Below, one piece after another: positions 1 through 7,993 of a stretch of 64,000 bases of DNA (positions are counted from its first letter, which is position 1; each line of letters starts with the position of its first letter). This DNA is from Pseudocolwellia sp049933045 (GTDB lineage Bacteria > Pseudomonadota > Gammaproteobacteria > Enterobacterales > Alteromonadaceae), in NCBI RefSeq assembly GCF_049933045.1, contig NZ_CP187926.1:496001-560000 (forward strand), given 5' to 3'. Under the pieces are notes generated by a model. The model was not told the origin of the DNA and did no database searches. It worked only from the letters and a program-made list of their open reading frames with translations. A program made the translations under genes and the position numbers.

Positions 1-486
1 AGTGGTTTTGCCAATTGGGTCAGAAAATATGACCAATCTGGTATTGTAACTGGAAGTTTCCCTGAAAGTGATATACTCAGTACTTTTAAAGGACATTACA
101 TAGTCTCTAGCTCTCTTAAAAGAGCAATAGAATCTACTCAAATTTGTTTTAAAAAAATGCCATCTGAAACATCTAATATATTTCGGGAATTAGAAATTCC
201 ACGTTATAAGTTACCTTTTACATTAAAAGCTTCAAATTGGCTTTATTTAAACAGAATTTTATGGACGCTAGGTGTTAAATGCTCATCAGAATCATATCAA
301 TCAGCTAAAAAAAGAGCTGCGGCTGCAAGTGAGCAATTAATCAAGTTGGCGAATAAGCATAATAAAGTAGTATTAGTTAGCCACGGTTATATTAATTTCT
401 TTATCAGACGTCATTTATCAAAAAATGGATGGCACTTAAAAGAACAAAGTCGTAACTATTGGGGAGTCACGAGGCTCGAAACCTAA
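1..486 (+). CDS. Histidine phosphatase family protein, 5' end outside window
   Basis: The frame is open from base 1 without a stop, so the start and the catalytic RHG motif lie to the left. The visible 161 residues contain SSLKRAIEST, matching the second arginine motif of phosphoglycerate-mutase-like histidine phosphatases, and VVLVSHGYINFFIRR, which carries the second catalytic histidine. Members hydrolyse phosphate esters through a phosphohistidine intermediate; the substrate here is unknown. The first internal ATG (157) would give a truncated protein and is not the likely start. The TAA stop is part of the attC core (CCTAAC), so the gene ends inside its own recombination site. It is the first visible cassette gene of the array. 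Confidence 0.75.
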   Translation, partial: SGFANWVRKYDQSGIVTGSFPESDILSTFKGHYIVSSSLKRAIESTQICFKKMPSETSNIFRELEIPRYKLPFTLKASNWLYLNRILWTLGVKCSSESYQSAKKRAAAASEQLIKLANKHNKVVLVSHGYINFFIRRHLSKNGWHLKEQSRNYWGVTRLET

Positions 487-515
487 CAAGTGACTATGGT
501 GTCAAACCTTAATGT

Positions 516-1469
516 TTAATTCATTTTAGGATCCCAATAGACACCATCTCTTACCATCGAATTGAGTGTAATAACTAGCTTTCTAATACACGCGATTATT
601 GCTACTTTCTTAGGTTTTCCTGCCGCAACTAATCGTTGATATGTTGCCTTAAAAACTGGATTACATTGGATTGCTGACATCATTGCCATGTACATCGCGG
701 TTCGAATTTGTGAACGTCCACCTCGTATCATGCGTTTACCTTTATAGGTTCCACTCTCCCGATTAAAAGGCGCAACCCCCACCAATGATGACGCTTCTTT
801 ATTAGTTATATACCCAAGTTCCGGCATTTCACTAATCAAGTTGAAAGCAACGACATTACCTACTCCAGGAACACTCTGAACAATGTCATTTTTTATTTTG
901 TAATCATCACAACTTTCAATAAGCTTATGCAATTTATTGTCTATTTTTTCTAACTGATTTTTGAGTACCGTTAACACTGGACTGATAGAAGATAGGATTT
1001 CTTTGGGCATGATTTGAAGACGGTTTTTTTCCATTGTTTGTATACCCATAAGCTGACGACGACGTGATAGTAAATCACTCATTAGCCTTATATCATCTGC
1101 TTTTAACTTAGATAGGTCAGGCTTAACCATCTCGGCATAATGTGCAATTAATTTAGCATCGAGCTTATCTGTTTTGGCTTTTTGATTAATTACTCCAGCA
1201 AAACGTTTTATTCTTACAGGGTTAGCCACAACAAAAGGGATCTTTGCTTTAGCACACGCCAAAATAAAGGGCTGCTCTAACCGTCCGGTTGCTTCAATGA
1301 CTACACGAGTCACCTTGTGTTTTTTGATTCTCATGATGGCTTCTTTAATACCAACTTCATCGTTGCTCACGACAAAATAAATATCTAAAGGGCGTATATA
1401 AATATCGAGTTGAGTTTTACCTGTATCGACACCGACGTTAATTTCATTTTGATTATTTATGGTATTCAT
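516..1469 (-). CDS. IS110 family transposase (copy 1)
   Basis: This 317-residue protein has the two IS110 domains. The N-terminal RuvC-like DEDD domain shows VGVDTGK (about residue 14), VVIEATG (about 58) and KTDKLDAKLIA (about 100-110), which supply the acidic catalytic residues. The C-terminal transposase_20 region carries VPGVGNV and SSLVGVAPFNRESG, with the serine region used for strand exchange in this family. IS110 recombinases are directed by a structured bridge RNA from the element itself. The protein is identical to that of the copy at 2742-3695, so the element moved recently. It is oriented against the cassette genes. Confidence 0.93.
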   Translation of the reverse strand: MNTINNQNEINVGVDTGKTQLDIYIRPLDIYFVVSNDEVGIKEAIMRIKKHKVTRVVIEATGRLEQPFILACAKAKIPFVVANPVRIKRFAGVINQKAKTDKLDAKLIAHYAEMVKPDLSKLKADDIRLMSDLLSRRRQLMGIQTMEKNRLQIMPKEILSSISPVLTVLKNQLEKIDNKLHKLIESCDDYKIKNDIVQSVPGVGNVVAFNLISEMPELGYITNKEASSLVGVAPFNRESGTYKGKRMIRGGRSQIRTAMYMAMMSAIQCNPVFKATYQRLVAAGKPKKVAIIACIRKLVITLNSMVRDGVYWDPKMN

Positions 1470-1693
1470 ATTAAGCTGACTCTGCCTTGCTATTCGGGCT
1501 CGAGGCCCAGTTGACTATCCGAGTTTAGTGCTTGGAGTTTTATACGGCGTTCTTTCTTGTTATCGGTCTCTCAACAGAGGAGCCTGCAATTAATCGAACT
1601 ACCATATAAAAGGCTTTGGTTGCAGCCAAAGCTTGGGCCTCACTTTACCTAAACTGGTTTAAAAAGAACTAAAAAGATGGATGTATTATCCAT
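1470..1693 (-). ncRNA. Candidate IS110 bridge RNA region, copy 1
   Basis: This is the non-coding segment upstream of the transposase, the position from which IS110-group bridge RNAs are transcribed. In transposase-sense direction it contains TAGCAAGGCA (complement of 1483-1492), which matches the attC insertion site TAACAAGGCA at 9 of 10 positions. An RNA is inferred from family knowledge; no structure was computed. Confidence 0.4.
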
Positions 1694-1818
1694 ACAAGGC
1701 AATCAAAAGGACTAAAAACAGTTGGCCATGCTCGTGCCTCGCTATTTTAGCCAACAATTTTTAGCCTCTTATTGGGGCGTTAGGCTTCTTTCGGCATATG
1801 CGATATTGAGATATAAAT

Positions 1819-2334
1819 ATGAATTCAAGAACAGAAAGCTCTGTTGGGCTAGCTAGTGATAATGATTTAAGAATTGCATTACATTATGAAGATGCAGCAA
1901 AAATTTTATATAATTCTAATGCCTACCAAGACGAAATAGTCTTACCTACTCTTTTTTTAATAAGGCAATATTTAGAGCTTATTCTTAAGCACAATATAAA
2001 TAAGTTAAACGAAATTTCTTCGTGTAATAACTTAATAAATAAATTAAATACAGCGCATCGCCTAGTAAAAATTCATGAGGCTTTCATAGAACATTATGAA
2101 AATGTTAAATCTATAAAAAATATCACAGATACAGGAGATGAAAGTCATTTAAATAATTTAAAAAACTTAATAACAGAAATCTCAAAATTTGATTCTGATT
2201 CGCAGGGGTTTAGATATTCCAAAAATAAAAGGGGTGAAAAAATAATAGGTCGCGAAGAACTATTTAATTTAAAAAATACTTTTTGTTTACTGGATAAAGT
2301 AAGTGACTTTCTTAATAGCATAGAAGAGATGTGA
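1819..2334 (+). CDS. HEPN-like hypothetical protein (integron cassette)
   Basis: A 171-residue, mainly helical protein without a signal peptide. Residues 17-33 and 43-60 (ALHYEDAAKILYNS and LPTLFLIRQYLELILKH) look like the first helices of a HEPN-type bundle, and residues 81-86 (RLVKIH) fit the R-x4-H pattern of HEPN ribonucleases. That resemblance is weak and was judged by eye only. HEPN proteins often act as RNA-cleaving toxins or in abortive infection, so a stress or defence role is possible but not shown. No separate antitoxin gene is present in the cassette. The ATG lies 35 bp after the preceding attC, and the gene is followed by its own attC at 2366. Confidence 0.5.
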   Translation: MNSRTESSVGLASDNDLRIALHYEDAAKILYNSNAYQDEIVLPTLFLIRQYLELILKHNINKLNEISSCNNLINKLNTAHRLVKIHEAFIEHYENVKSIKNITDTGDESHLNNLKNLITEISKFDSDSQGFRYSKNKRGEKIIGREELFNLKNTFCLLDKVSDFLNSIEEM

Positions 2335-2365
2335 TGTTAGTATAAATCCATTGGTTAACATAAAA

Positions 2366-2460
2366 GCCTAACAAGAAAATCAACAAGGACTAAAAACAGC
2401 GGGCTGTTCGCTCCGCTCCATTTTAGCCCACTATTTTTAGCCTGTTATTTAGGCGTTATG
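2366..2460 (+). other. attC site 2
   Basis: GCCTAACAAG core, AAAAACAGCGGGC / GCCCACTATTTTT arms and terminal GCGTTATG. Belongs to the cassette with the HEPN-like gene. Confidence 0.92.
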
Positions 2461-2706
2461 AGTCTACTGCTTTTTGTCTGTTATTTTTTGTAAAATAGGT
2501 TGGCTTTAACAAGTGGAATTTGTGCTTGTTTCAAACGAGTATCGCTAGTTAAAGTTTATCAAAGGTCACCAATAGTATTTGCTTTTGAAGAGACTTTTGT
2601 AGCAAATACATCGGTTCGTAAAAGTTGATTGGGTAGCTCAAGTTAAACTTCATTTACACATTAGGTGTTTACTAATAGCGTCGTGTTTTGAGTTAATGTA
2701 AGTTAC
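2461..2706 (+). repeat. ORF-less cassette body, family B (copy B1)
   Basis: About 245 bp with no plus-strand gene. It is closely similar to 5527-5770 (B3) and more distantly to 4016-4263, 11546-11794 and 16235-16495. All share a GCTCAA(A/G)TT-like word in the second half. On the minus strand a 34-codon frame (2547-2651) is preserved between B1 and B3 only, so it is probably not a gene. Confidence 0.75.
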
Positions 2707-2741
2707 TCATAACAAGTGACTATGGTGTCAAACCTTAATGT

Positions 2742-3695
2742 TTAATTCATTTTAGGATCCCAATAGACACCATCTCTTACCATCGAATTGAGTGTAATAA
2801 CTAGCTTTCTAATACACGCGATTATTGCTACTTTCTTAGGTTTTCCTGCCGCAACTAATCGTTGATATGTTGCCTTAAAAACTGGATTACATTGGATTGC
2901 TGACATCATTGCCATGTACATCGCGGTTCGAATTTGTGAACGTCCACCTCGTATCATGCGTTTACCTTTATAGGTTCCACTCTCCCGATTAAAAGGCGCA
3001 ACCCCCACCAATGATGACGCTTCTTTATTAGTTATATACCCAAGTTCCGGCATTTCACTAATCAAGTTGAAAGCAACGACATTACCTACTCCAGGAACAC
3101 TCTGAACAATGTCATTTTTTATTTTGTAATCATCACAACTTTCAATAAGCTTATGCAATTTATTGTCTATTTTTTCTAACTGATTTTTGAGTACCGTTAA
3201 CACTGGACTGATAGAAGATAGGATTTCTTTGGGCATGATTTGAAGACGGTTTTTTTCCATTGTTTGTATACCCATAAGCTGACGACGACGTGATAGTAAA
3301 TCACTCATTAGCCTTATATCATCTGCTTTTAACTTAGATAGGTCAGGCTTAACCATCTCGGCATAATGTGCAATTAATTTAGCATCGAGCTTATCTGTTT
3401 TGGCTTTTTGATTAATTACTCCAGCAAAACGTTTTATTCTTACAGGGTTAGCCACAACAAAAGGGATCTTTGCTTTAGCACACGCCAAAATAAAGGGCTG
3501 CTCTAACCGTCCGGTTGCTTCAATGACTACACGAGTCACCTTGTGTTTTTTGATTCTCATGATGGCTTCTTTAATACCAACTTCATCGTTGCTCACGACA
3601 AAATAAATATCTAAAGGGCGTATATAAATATCGAGTTGAGTTTTACCTGTATCGACACCGACGTTAATTTCATTTTGATTATTTATGGTATTCAT
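2742..3695 (-). CDS. IS110 family transposase (copy 2)
   Basis: The 317-residue product is identical to the transposase at 516-1469: DEDD RuvC-like N-terminal domain plus the transposase_20 C-terminal region. Full length, with no damage visible. The stop lies 26 bp from the element's end, and the 224 bp upstream of the start are the proposed bridge RNA segment. Two identical copies 2.2 kb apart provide homology that could delete or invert the cassettes between them. Since the copies are in direct orientation, recombination would delete the HEPN-like cassette and B1. Confidence 0.93.
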   Translation of the reverse strand: MNTINNQNEINVGVDTGKTQLDIYIRPLDIYFVVSNDEVGIKEAIMRIKKHKVTRVVIEATGRLEQPFILACAKAKIPFVVANPVRIKRFAGVINQKAKTDKLDAKLIAHYAEMVKPDLSKLKADDIRLMSDLLSRRRQLMGIQTMEKNRLQIMPKEILSSISPVLTVLKNQLEKIDNKLHKLIESCDDYKIKNDIVQSVPGVGNVVAFNLISEMPELGYITNKEASSLVGVAPFNRESGTYKGKRMIRGGRSQIRTAMYMAMMSAIQCNPVFKATYQRLVAAGKPKKVAIIACIRKLVITLNSMVRDGVYWDPKMN

Positions 3696-3919
3696 ATTAA
3701 GCTGACTCTGCCTTGCTATTCGGGCTCGAGGCCCAGTTGACTATCCGAGTTTAGTGCTTGGAGTTTTATACGGCGTTCTTTCTTGTTATCGGTCTCTCAA
3801 CAGAGGAGCCTGCAATTAATCGAACTACCATATAAAAGGCTTTGGTTGCAGCCAAAGCTTGGGCCTCACTTTACCTAAACTGGTTTAAAAAGAACTAAAA
3901 AGATGGATGTATTATCCAT
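3696..3919 (-). ncRNA. Candidate IS110 bridge RNA region, copy 2
   Basis: Identical to 1470-1693. The attC-like word TAGCAAGGCA lies on the complement of 3709-3718. Inferred from its position upstream of an IS110-group transposase. Confidence 0.4.
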
Positions 3920-4015
3920 ACAAGGCAATTCAACAAGGACTAAAAACAGCTGGCCATTGCTCGTGCCTCGCTTATTTTGGCCTACTATTTTTAGCCTGTT
4001 AATATGGGCGTTATG

Positions 4016-4263
4016 TGTATTTTCCAGTTTGATTGTTTGTGTTAGCTAAAAGTGTTTTTATAATTGCGTGATTTTGTAAACGCTACTGCCAGTTTTCGCT
4101 ATTCTAAGTTTTGTAATGGTCACTAATAGATTTTGCTTATTTAAAACACTTTGTAGCAAAATCATTAATTCGTACTCAGTGTGGTGAGTAGCTCAAATTT
4201 ATATTTCATTTAAAGCTTACTGTGTTTACAATTACCTTTAGTAATTGTGGTAGGTTTATCAAC
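4016..4263 (+). repeat. ORF-less cassette body, family B (copy B2)
   Basis: About 248 bp without a credible gene on either strand. It aligns with B1 and B3 over most of its length (GTTTTCGC, AATGGTCACTAATAG, GTAGCTCAAATT), but with indels that break the minus-strand frame seen in those copies. Confidence 0.65.
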
Positions 4264-4360
4264 CACATAACAAGAAATTCAACAAGGACTAAAAACAGCG
4301 GGCTGTTCGCTTCGCTCCATTTTAGCCCACTATTTTTAGCCTGTTAATTAGGTGTTAGCA
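4264..4360 (+). other. attC site 4
   Basis: CACATAACAAG core, CAGCGGGC / GCCCACTATTTTT arms, terminal GTGTTAGCA. It ends the ORF-less cassette B2. Confidence 0.9.
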
Positions 4361-4564
4361 GTCTTATTCAGTTTGTATAAATCAAGGGTTGGTTTTTAGT
4401 GAAAAGGTTTCACGTTTCACTTAACCTCTCCCTACTTAAACTTAACTAATCGTTAATATCGTAGTGTTCTTTTCTTGGTGTTAATTTTTGAGTAAAGTGT
4501 ATTAAATAGCGTTAGTTGTAATATTAAAAAGTTATAGCGGTAAACCGCCAAAGCTTATCTTACA
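4361..4564 (+). repeat. ORF-less cassette body, family A (copy A1)
   Basis: About 205 bp, one of eight related copies. Shared features are a start near CAGTTTGTATAAATCA, an inverted repeat GTGAAAAGGTTTCAC, the word TAGTGTTCTTTTCTTGGTGT and the hairpin GCGGTAAACCGC near the 3' end. No ORF of useful length. It differs from copy A5 at only a few bases. Confidence 0.8.
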
Positions 4565-4664
4565 CTGCTAACAAGGCAAAGCAGCAGGACTAAAAACAGC
4601 TGGCCGTTGCTCGTGCCTCGCCATTTTGGCCAACAATTTTTAGCCTCTGTTTGAGGCGTTAGCA
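4565..4664 (+). other. attC site 5
   Basis: CTGCTAACAAGGCAAAGCAG ... TTTGAGGCGTTAGCA. This attC subtype, with AAGGCAAAGCAGCAGG, recurs behind most family A cassettes. Confidence 0.92.
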
Positions 4665-4670
4665 GTACTT

Positions 4671-5015
4671 ATGAAATATCGCATAACTAAAAGTTTGGAG
4701 TCCCATTTAATAAAAGAAAGGCTTCCAACAGAATATAAAAGCCTTGCCGTAAGTTGTGAGTCACAACTTGGTGAATTTTGTACATTGATCATCTTTCCTC
4801 ATAATAGAAAAGATATCGTGAAAAGCTCCATCGTTGATAAAGCATTAAATACATTAGGTGAATTAACCGACTCAAATTTGGTTGTTGTCGGTGGTTGTTT
4901 CAGCTCTGAGGCAGTCGAAATTCTCAATTTAAAAAATGCTATATTTTTGTCTCTGTCTGAGTTCCACTGGACAGATTCAGCTAGTAATAATTCGCAAGGT
5001 CAGCCAAAGTATTAA
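4671..5015 (+). CDS. Hypothetical cassette protein, 114 residues
   Basis: Not recognised. The ATG lies only 6 bp after the attC end, so the ribosome-binding sequence, if any, is within the attC. The protein has no signal peptide or membrane segment. Residues 30-95 alternate hydrophobic strands and helices (TLIIFPHN, NLVVVGGCF, NAIFLSLSEF), suggesting a small alpha/beta domain. The C-terminus is polar (ASNNSQGQPKY). A cytoplasmic location is likely; no function can be assigned. It is followed directly by its own attC. Confidence 0.6.
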   Translation: MKYRITKSLESHLIKERLPTEYKSLAVSCESQLGEFCTLIIFPHNRKDIVKSSIVDKALNTLGELTDSNLVVVGGCFSSEAVEILNLKNAIFLSLSEFHWTDSASNNSQGQPKY

Positions 5016-5026
5016 GTGGCAGGTAC

Positions 5027-5124
5027 TGCTAACAAGGCGTTCAAACGGACAAAAAACAGTTGGCTGTTTTCACTCCGTTCAACATTTTAGCCAACAATTT
5101 TTTGCCGCTTAACGTGGCGTTAGG
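5027..5124 (+). other. attC site 6
   Basis: CTGCTAACAAGGCGTTCAAACGG ... (shortened) CGCTTAACGTGGCGTTAGG. Subtype with outer arms CGTTCAAACGG and CCGCTTAACG. Confidence 0.92.
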
Positions 5125-5133
5125 TGTACAAAA

Positions 5134-5424
5134 TTGAGTTACGAGAAAGCGTATAAAATATCACTCATTTTCTTTTTAATGATTATTCTTATAGCTGTAT
5201 TTGTAACACCGCAAGTCGAAGGTTATGGGGATTCAGTGGCAAGTGTTGCAATACTTGCTCTGTCAGGTCATTGGATTATTCATAATGTTATTGCTTTTAA
5301 ATTTGATCAAATAGATATTAAAGGCTTTATGGTACACCGTACAAAAAATCCCAAGTCGTTTGGGTTAATATTGTTTTCAAAAGGTTTATTTTCAACATTA
5401 TTTATATATCTGGTTTTGCGTTAA
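5134..5424 (+). CDS. Small membrane protein (cassette), 96 residues
   Basis: Unrecognised. The frame opens with TTG at 5134, just after the attC. Another possible start is ATG 5179, inside the first hydrophobic helix, which is less likely. Hydrophobic stretches at about residues 9-27 (ISLIFFLMIILIAVFV), 37-55 (ASVAILALSGHWIIHNVIAF) and 80-95 (FSKGLFSTLFIYLVLR) predict three inner-membrane segments. No catalytic motif is seen. Small membrane proteins are common in integron cassettes, where most have no known role. Confidence 0.55.
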   Translation: MSYEKAYKISLIFFLMIILIAVFVTPQVEGYGDSVASVAILALSGHWIIHNVIAFKFDQIDIKGFMVHRTKNPKSFGLILFSKGLFSTLFIYLVLR

Positions 5425-5428
5425 AGTA

Positions 5429-5526
5429 CACCTAACAAGGCAAAGCAGCAGGACTAAAAACAGCTGGCCGTTGCTCGTGCCTCGCCATTTTGGCCAACAA
5501 TTTTAGCCTCTGTTTGAGGCGTTATG
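5429..5526 (+). other. attC site 7
   Basis: CACCTAACAAGGCAAAGCAG ... TTTGAGGCGTTATGA. Confidence 0.92.
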
Positions 5527-5770
5527 AGTCTGCTGCTTTTTGTCTGTTTATTTTGATAAATTAGTTTATTTTATCAAGCTAGCTTTTGTCTTCGCTTTAT
5601 TCGAGTTTCGCTAGTTAAGGTTTATCAAAGGTCACCAATAGTATTTGCTTTTGAAGAGACTTTTGTTGCAAATACATCGGTTCGTAAAGGTTTATTAAGT
5701 AGCTCAAGTTAAGCTTCATTTACAAATTAGGTGTTTACTATTAGAGTCGCGTTTTGAGTTAACGAGTTTT
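5527..5770 (+). repeat. ORF-less cassette body, family B (copy B3)
   Basis: About 244 bp, strongly similar to B1 (2461-2706), including the stretch TCAAAGGTCACCAATAGT and the following 60 bp. No plus-strand gene. The same 34-codon minus-strand frame as in B1 is open. Confidence 0.75.
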
Positions 5771-5870
5771 ACTCATAACAAGGCAAATCAACAGGACTTT
5801 TACAGCTGGCTGTGCTCGTTCCTCGCAAATTTTAAGCCAGCAATAAAAGCCCGTTATTTGGGCGTTAGCA
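5771..5870 (+). other. attC site 8
   Basis: ACTCATAACAAGGCAAATC ... TTTGGGCGTTAGCA. The arms differ slightly (CAGCTGGCTG / AGCCAGCAATAAAAG). Confidence 0.88.
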
Positions 5871-5885
5871 GTTTCAAAGGTTCTG

Positions 5886-6152
5886 ATGAAAACTATTATT
5901 TTAACGTTCATTTTAATGTGTTGTAATGTTTATGCTGTAGTGCCAAGCACTCAATATTATATTGATGCTCAAAAAACAATAGTTGTACTTGAAGCTGAAT
6001 TAAAAGAAATTAAGTCTAATTTCACTACCACTAGTCCTGAAAGTTCGCAACTCAAAGACAATATTGAGAATGAAATTAAGCTTATTAAGCAGAGAGTCGA
6101 GTTATTCAAAAAATTAGAGCGTAAGCAACTCATTATGTATTCAAGTTCATGA
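5886..6152 (+). CDS. Small exported coiled-coil protein (cassette, copy 1)
   Basis: An 88-residue protein with a signal peptide (residues 1-17, MKTIILTFILMCCNVYA, cleavage after VYA). The mature part is mostly one charged helix (KTIVVLEAELKEIKS, LKDNIENEIKLIKQRVELFKK) with heptad-like spacing, so a small periplasmic coiled coil is expected. No family was recognised. The entire cassette, including leader and attC, recurs without visible change at 11148-11542. Confidence 0.65.
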   Translation: MKTIILTFILMCCNVYAVVPSTQYYIDAQKTIVVLEAELKEIKSNFTTTSPESSQLKDNIENEIKLIKQRVELFKKLERKQLIMYSSS

Positions 6153-6165
6153 TTTAACTAAAAAA

Positions 6166-6264
6166 CTGCTAACAAGGCGTTCAAACGGACAAATAACAGC
6201 TGGCTGTTGTTCGTGCCTCACACATTTTAGCCAGCTATTATTTGCCGCTTAACGTGGCGTTAGC
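6166..6264 (+). other. attC site 9
   Basis: CTGCTAACAAGGCGTTCAAA ... CGCTTAACGTGGCGTTAGC. Identical to the attC at 11446 apart from its last bases. Confidence 0.92.
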
Positions 6265-6469
6265 AGTCTTATTCAGTTTGTATAAATCAGGGATTGGTTT
6301 TTAGTAAAAAGGTTTTACGTTTCAATTAACCACTCCTAATTAATGCTTATTTAAAACTAAACATTCAGTGTTCTTTTCTTAGTGTTTATTTTTAAGTAAA
6401 GTGTATTAAAAAGCGTTAGTTGTATTATTAGAAAGTTATAGCGGTAAACCGCCAAAGCTTATCTTCCAC
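6265..6469 (+). repeat. ORF-less cassette body, family A (copy A2)
   Basis: About 205 bp with the family A landmarks, including the GCGGTAAACCGCC hairpin. The central part diverges from A1 (TTTACGTTTCAATTAACC, AAACTAAACATTCAGTG). Confidence 0.8.
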
Positions 6470-6568
6470 GGCTAACAAGGCAAAGCAGCAGGACTAAAAA
6501 CAGCTGGCCGTTGCTCGTGCCTCGCCATTTTGGCCAACAATTTTTAGCCTCTGTTTGGGGCGTTAGGT
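6470..6568 (+). other. attC site 10
   Basis: GCTAACAAGGCAAAGCAGC ... TTTGGGGCGTTAGGT. Confidence 0.92.
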
Positions 6569-6572
6569 GTTT

Positions 6573-6842
6573 ATGGAATTCAGTCAACCAGAGGTTAAAA
6601 TAATCAATGAGTCGATTAAATTTATCGACCGGTGGCATTGGTACAAATACGTTCTAGTCGCAACGATGATTATACTTATATCTTTTTGCTACTTTCTAAT
6701 CACCAATCAAGGTTATGGCAAATTTTCAGGTTTGGTTAGTGTTCCAATAGGTCTTATTTTGGGTTATTTAATACGTAATTGGACAACACCTAAAAAAGAA
6801 GCATTATTACTTAAACTGGTGTCTAATCAAAAAAACACCTAA
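6573..6842 (+). CDS. Small membrane protein (cassette), 89 residues
   Basis: Not recognised. The frame could begin at GTG 6567, inside the attC end, but ATG 6573 (MEFSQPEVK) is the likelier start. Two hydrophobic segments, about residues 25-46 (YVLVATMIILISFCYFLI) and 53-70 (FSGLVSVPIGLILGYLI), are followed by a basic C-terminal tail (RNWTTPKKEALLLKLV). This predicts a two-helix inner-membrane hairpin with a cytoplasmic tail. The TAA stop is supplied by the attC core (CACCTAAC). The short leader leaves no room for a conventional ribosome-binding site outside the attC. Confidence 0.55.
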   Translation: MEFSQPEVKIINESIKFIDRWHWYKYVLVATMIILISFCYFLITNQGYGKFSGLVSVPIGLILGYLIRNWTTPKKEALLLKLVSNQKNT

Positions 6843-6937
6843 CAAGTTGCTCAAGCAGGACAAAATACAGTTGGTTTTTTGCTCGTGCCTCGCTTATTTT
6901 AACCAACTATATTTTGCCTCTTAGCAAGGCGTTAGCA
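6837..6937 (+). other. attC site 11
   Basis: CACCTAACAAGTTGCTCAAGC ... (shortened) TTAGCAAGGCGTTAGC. Overlaps the stop codon of the preceding gene. Confidence 0.9.
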
Positions 6938-7141
6938 GTCTTATTCAGTTTGTATAAATCAAGGATTAGTTTTTAGTGAAAAGGTTTCACGTTTCTATTT
7001 ACCTCTCCCTAATTAAAATTTACTTAACGCTAATATCGTAGTGTTCTTTTCTTGGTGTTAGTTTTTAAGTAAAGTGTATTAAATAGCGTTAGTTGTATTA
7101 TTAGAAAGTTATAGCGGTAAACCGCCAAAGCTTATCTTCCA
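6938..7141 (+). repeat. ORF-less cassette body, family A (copy A3)
   Basis: About 204 bp. Its first half is nearly the same as copy A7 (TTTCTATTTACCTCTCCCTA) and its second half is closer to A1. Confidence 0.8.
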
Positions 7142-7240
7142 CGGCTAACAAGGCATTGCAAAGGACTAAAAACAGCTGGCCGTTGCTCGTGCCTCGCTAT
7201 TTTGGCCAACAATTTTTAGCCTCTGAATGAGGCGTTAGCT
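7142..7240 (+). other. attC site 12
   Basis: CGGCTAACAAGGCATTGCAA ... GAATGAGGCGTTAGC. Same subtype as the attC at 11052. Confidence 0.92.
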
Positions 7241-7259
7241 CTATCACAAGGGTGGTCAC

Positions 7260-7688
7260 ATGAAAAAAGGTTTTATTTTAGCAGTCTCATTATTTTGTTC
7301 TTTGGCAACCGCGAATGAAAATAAAGTTATAAATTATTCAAGTGAATCACGATCTGGTCAAGAACAATTCTTTTTGACTGGAACGCAGGAGGGTAGCTAC
7401 ACAATTAAGTCTTGGCAATTTGATATGGAAAAGGCTACTTGGGATGGTAAAGATGAGCCTAAGTTAGCTATCGGTAAGGCTATCGACCAAGCATATAAAT
7501 ATTTTAACAAAACAGAGTTAGAGCTTGGCGTTAAAGAGGTCGAATTTAAACCTGCTTTTAGTCGAGAGGGAACAATTATTTGGTATTACCTTGTCACTCT
7601 TACTACTTTACCTTACAAATTTAACTCTGATGAATTTGAAATTGTAGTGTTATTAAGTGGTGAAATTCTTAAAGCTAATGGTAAATAG
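7260..7688 (+). CDS. Secreted hypothetical protein (cassette), 142 residues
   Basis: A signal peptide (MKKGFILAVSLFCSLATA, cleavage near residue 18) predicts export to the periplasm. The mature part is rich in beta strands (YTIKSWQFDME, IIWYYLVTLTTL, FEIVVLLSGEILKANG). The end resembles small PepSY-like or DUF domains, but not clearly enough to name one. The start is supported by AGGGTGG upstream of the ATG. The gene is followed by its own attC, with the stop adjoining the core. Confidence 0.6.
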   Translation: MKKGFILAVSLFCSLATANENKVINYSSESRSGQEQFFLTGTQEGSYTIKSWQFDMEKATWDGKDEPKLAIGKAIDQAYKYFNKTELELGVKEVEFKPAFSREGTIIWYYLVTLTTLPYKFNSDEFEIVVLLSGEILKANGK

Positions 7689-7787
7689 AGCTAACAAGAA
7701 CTTCAAACGGAAAAAATACAGTTGGCTGTTTTCACTCCGTTCAACATTTTAGCCAACTATATTTTTCCGCTTAAGTAGGCGTTAGCA
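7689..7787 (+). other. attC site 13
   Basis: GAGCTAACAAGAACTTCAAAC ... (shortened) TTAAGTAGGCGTTAGC. Confidence 0.92.
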
Positions 7788-7993
7788 GTCTTTATTCAGT
7801 TTGTATAAATCAGGGATTGGTTTTTAGTAAAAAGGTTTCACGTTTCTATCTACCTATCCCTAATTAAAGTTTATTTACTATTAAACACTTAGTGTTGTTT
7901 TCTTGGTGTTAATTTTTGAGTAAAGTGTAGTTAAATAGCGTTAGTTGTATTATTAAAAAGTTATGGCGGTAAACCGCAAACGTTTATCTTCCA
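7788..7993 (+). repeat. ORF-less cassette body, family A (copy A4)
   Basis: About 206 bp with the family A landmarks. The 3' hairpin is slightly altered (GCGGTAAACCGCAAACG). Confidence 0.8.

Larger units (their letters stand above)
490..1693 (-). mobile_element. IS110-type insertion sequence, copy 1 (about 1204 bp)
   Basis: The boundaries come from comparison with the second copy at 2716-3919: both share everything from GTGACTATGG to TATCCAT and then diverge into different attC sequences. ACAA is found on both sides, either as a short target duplication or as part of the element. There are no long terminal inverted repeats. The transposase lies on the minus strand with only 26 bp beyond its stop, but with 224 bp of non-coding DNA upstream of its start. 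That is the arrangement of the IS110 group, in which a bridge RNA is made from the 5' non-coding end. Near the outer end is a small inverted repeat, ATGGAT...ATCCAT. Confidence 0.9.
481..1784 (+). other. attC site 1, interrupted by IS110-type element
   Basis: The left core CCTAACAA (482-489) and the remainder (1694-1784, ACAAGGCAATC ... GGGGCGTTAGG) are separated by the insertion sequence at 490-1693. Rejoined, they form a normal attC of about 100 bp. Confidence 0.9.
2716..3919 (-). mobile_element. IS110-type insertion sequence, copy 2 (about 1204 bp)
   Basis: Appears identical to 490-1693 throughout (constant offset of 2226 bp), with the same orientation and the same attC insertion point. 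The flanking cassettes differ, so this is a second insertion and not a duplicated segment. Confidence 0.9.
2707..4015 (+). other. attC site 3, interrupted by IS110-type element
   Basis: The left part, CTCATAACAA (2706-2715), and the right part (3920-4015, ACAAGGCAATTC ... GGGCGTTATG) flank the second copy of the insertion sequence. The insertion point within attC is the same as in site 1. Confidence 0.9.

Noticed and set aside
4361..4564. Short minus-strand ORF in family A cassettes (about 12 codons behind a GGAGAGG-like stretch)
   Set aside because: The start codon is lost in several copies (TAG in A3), so it is not conserved as a coding sequence.
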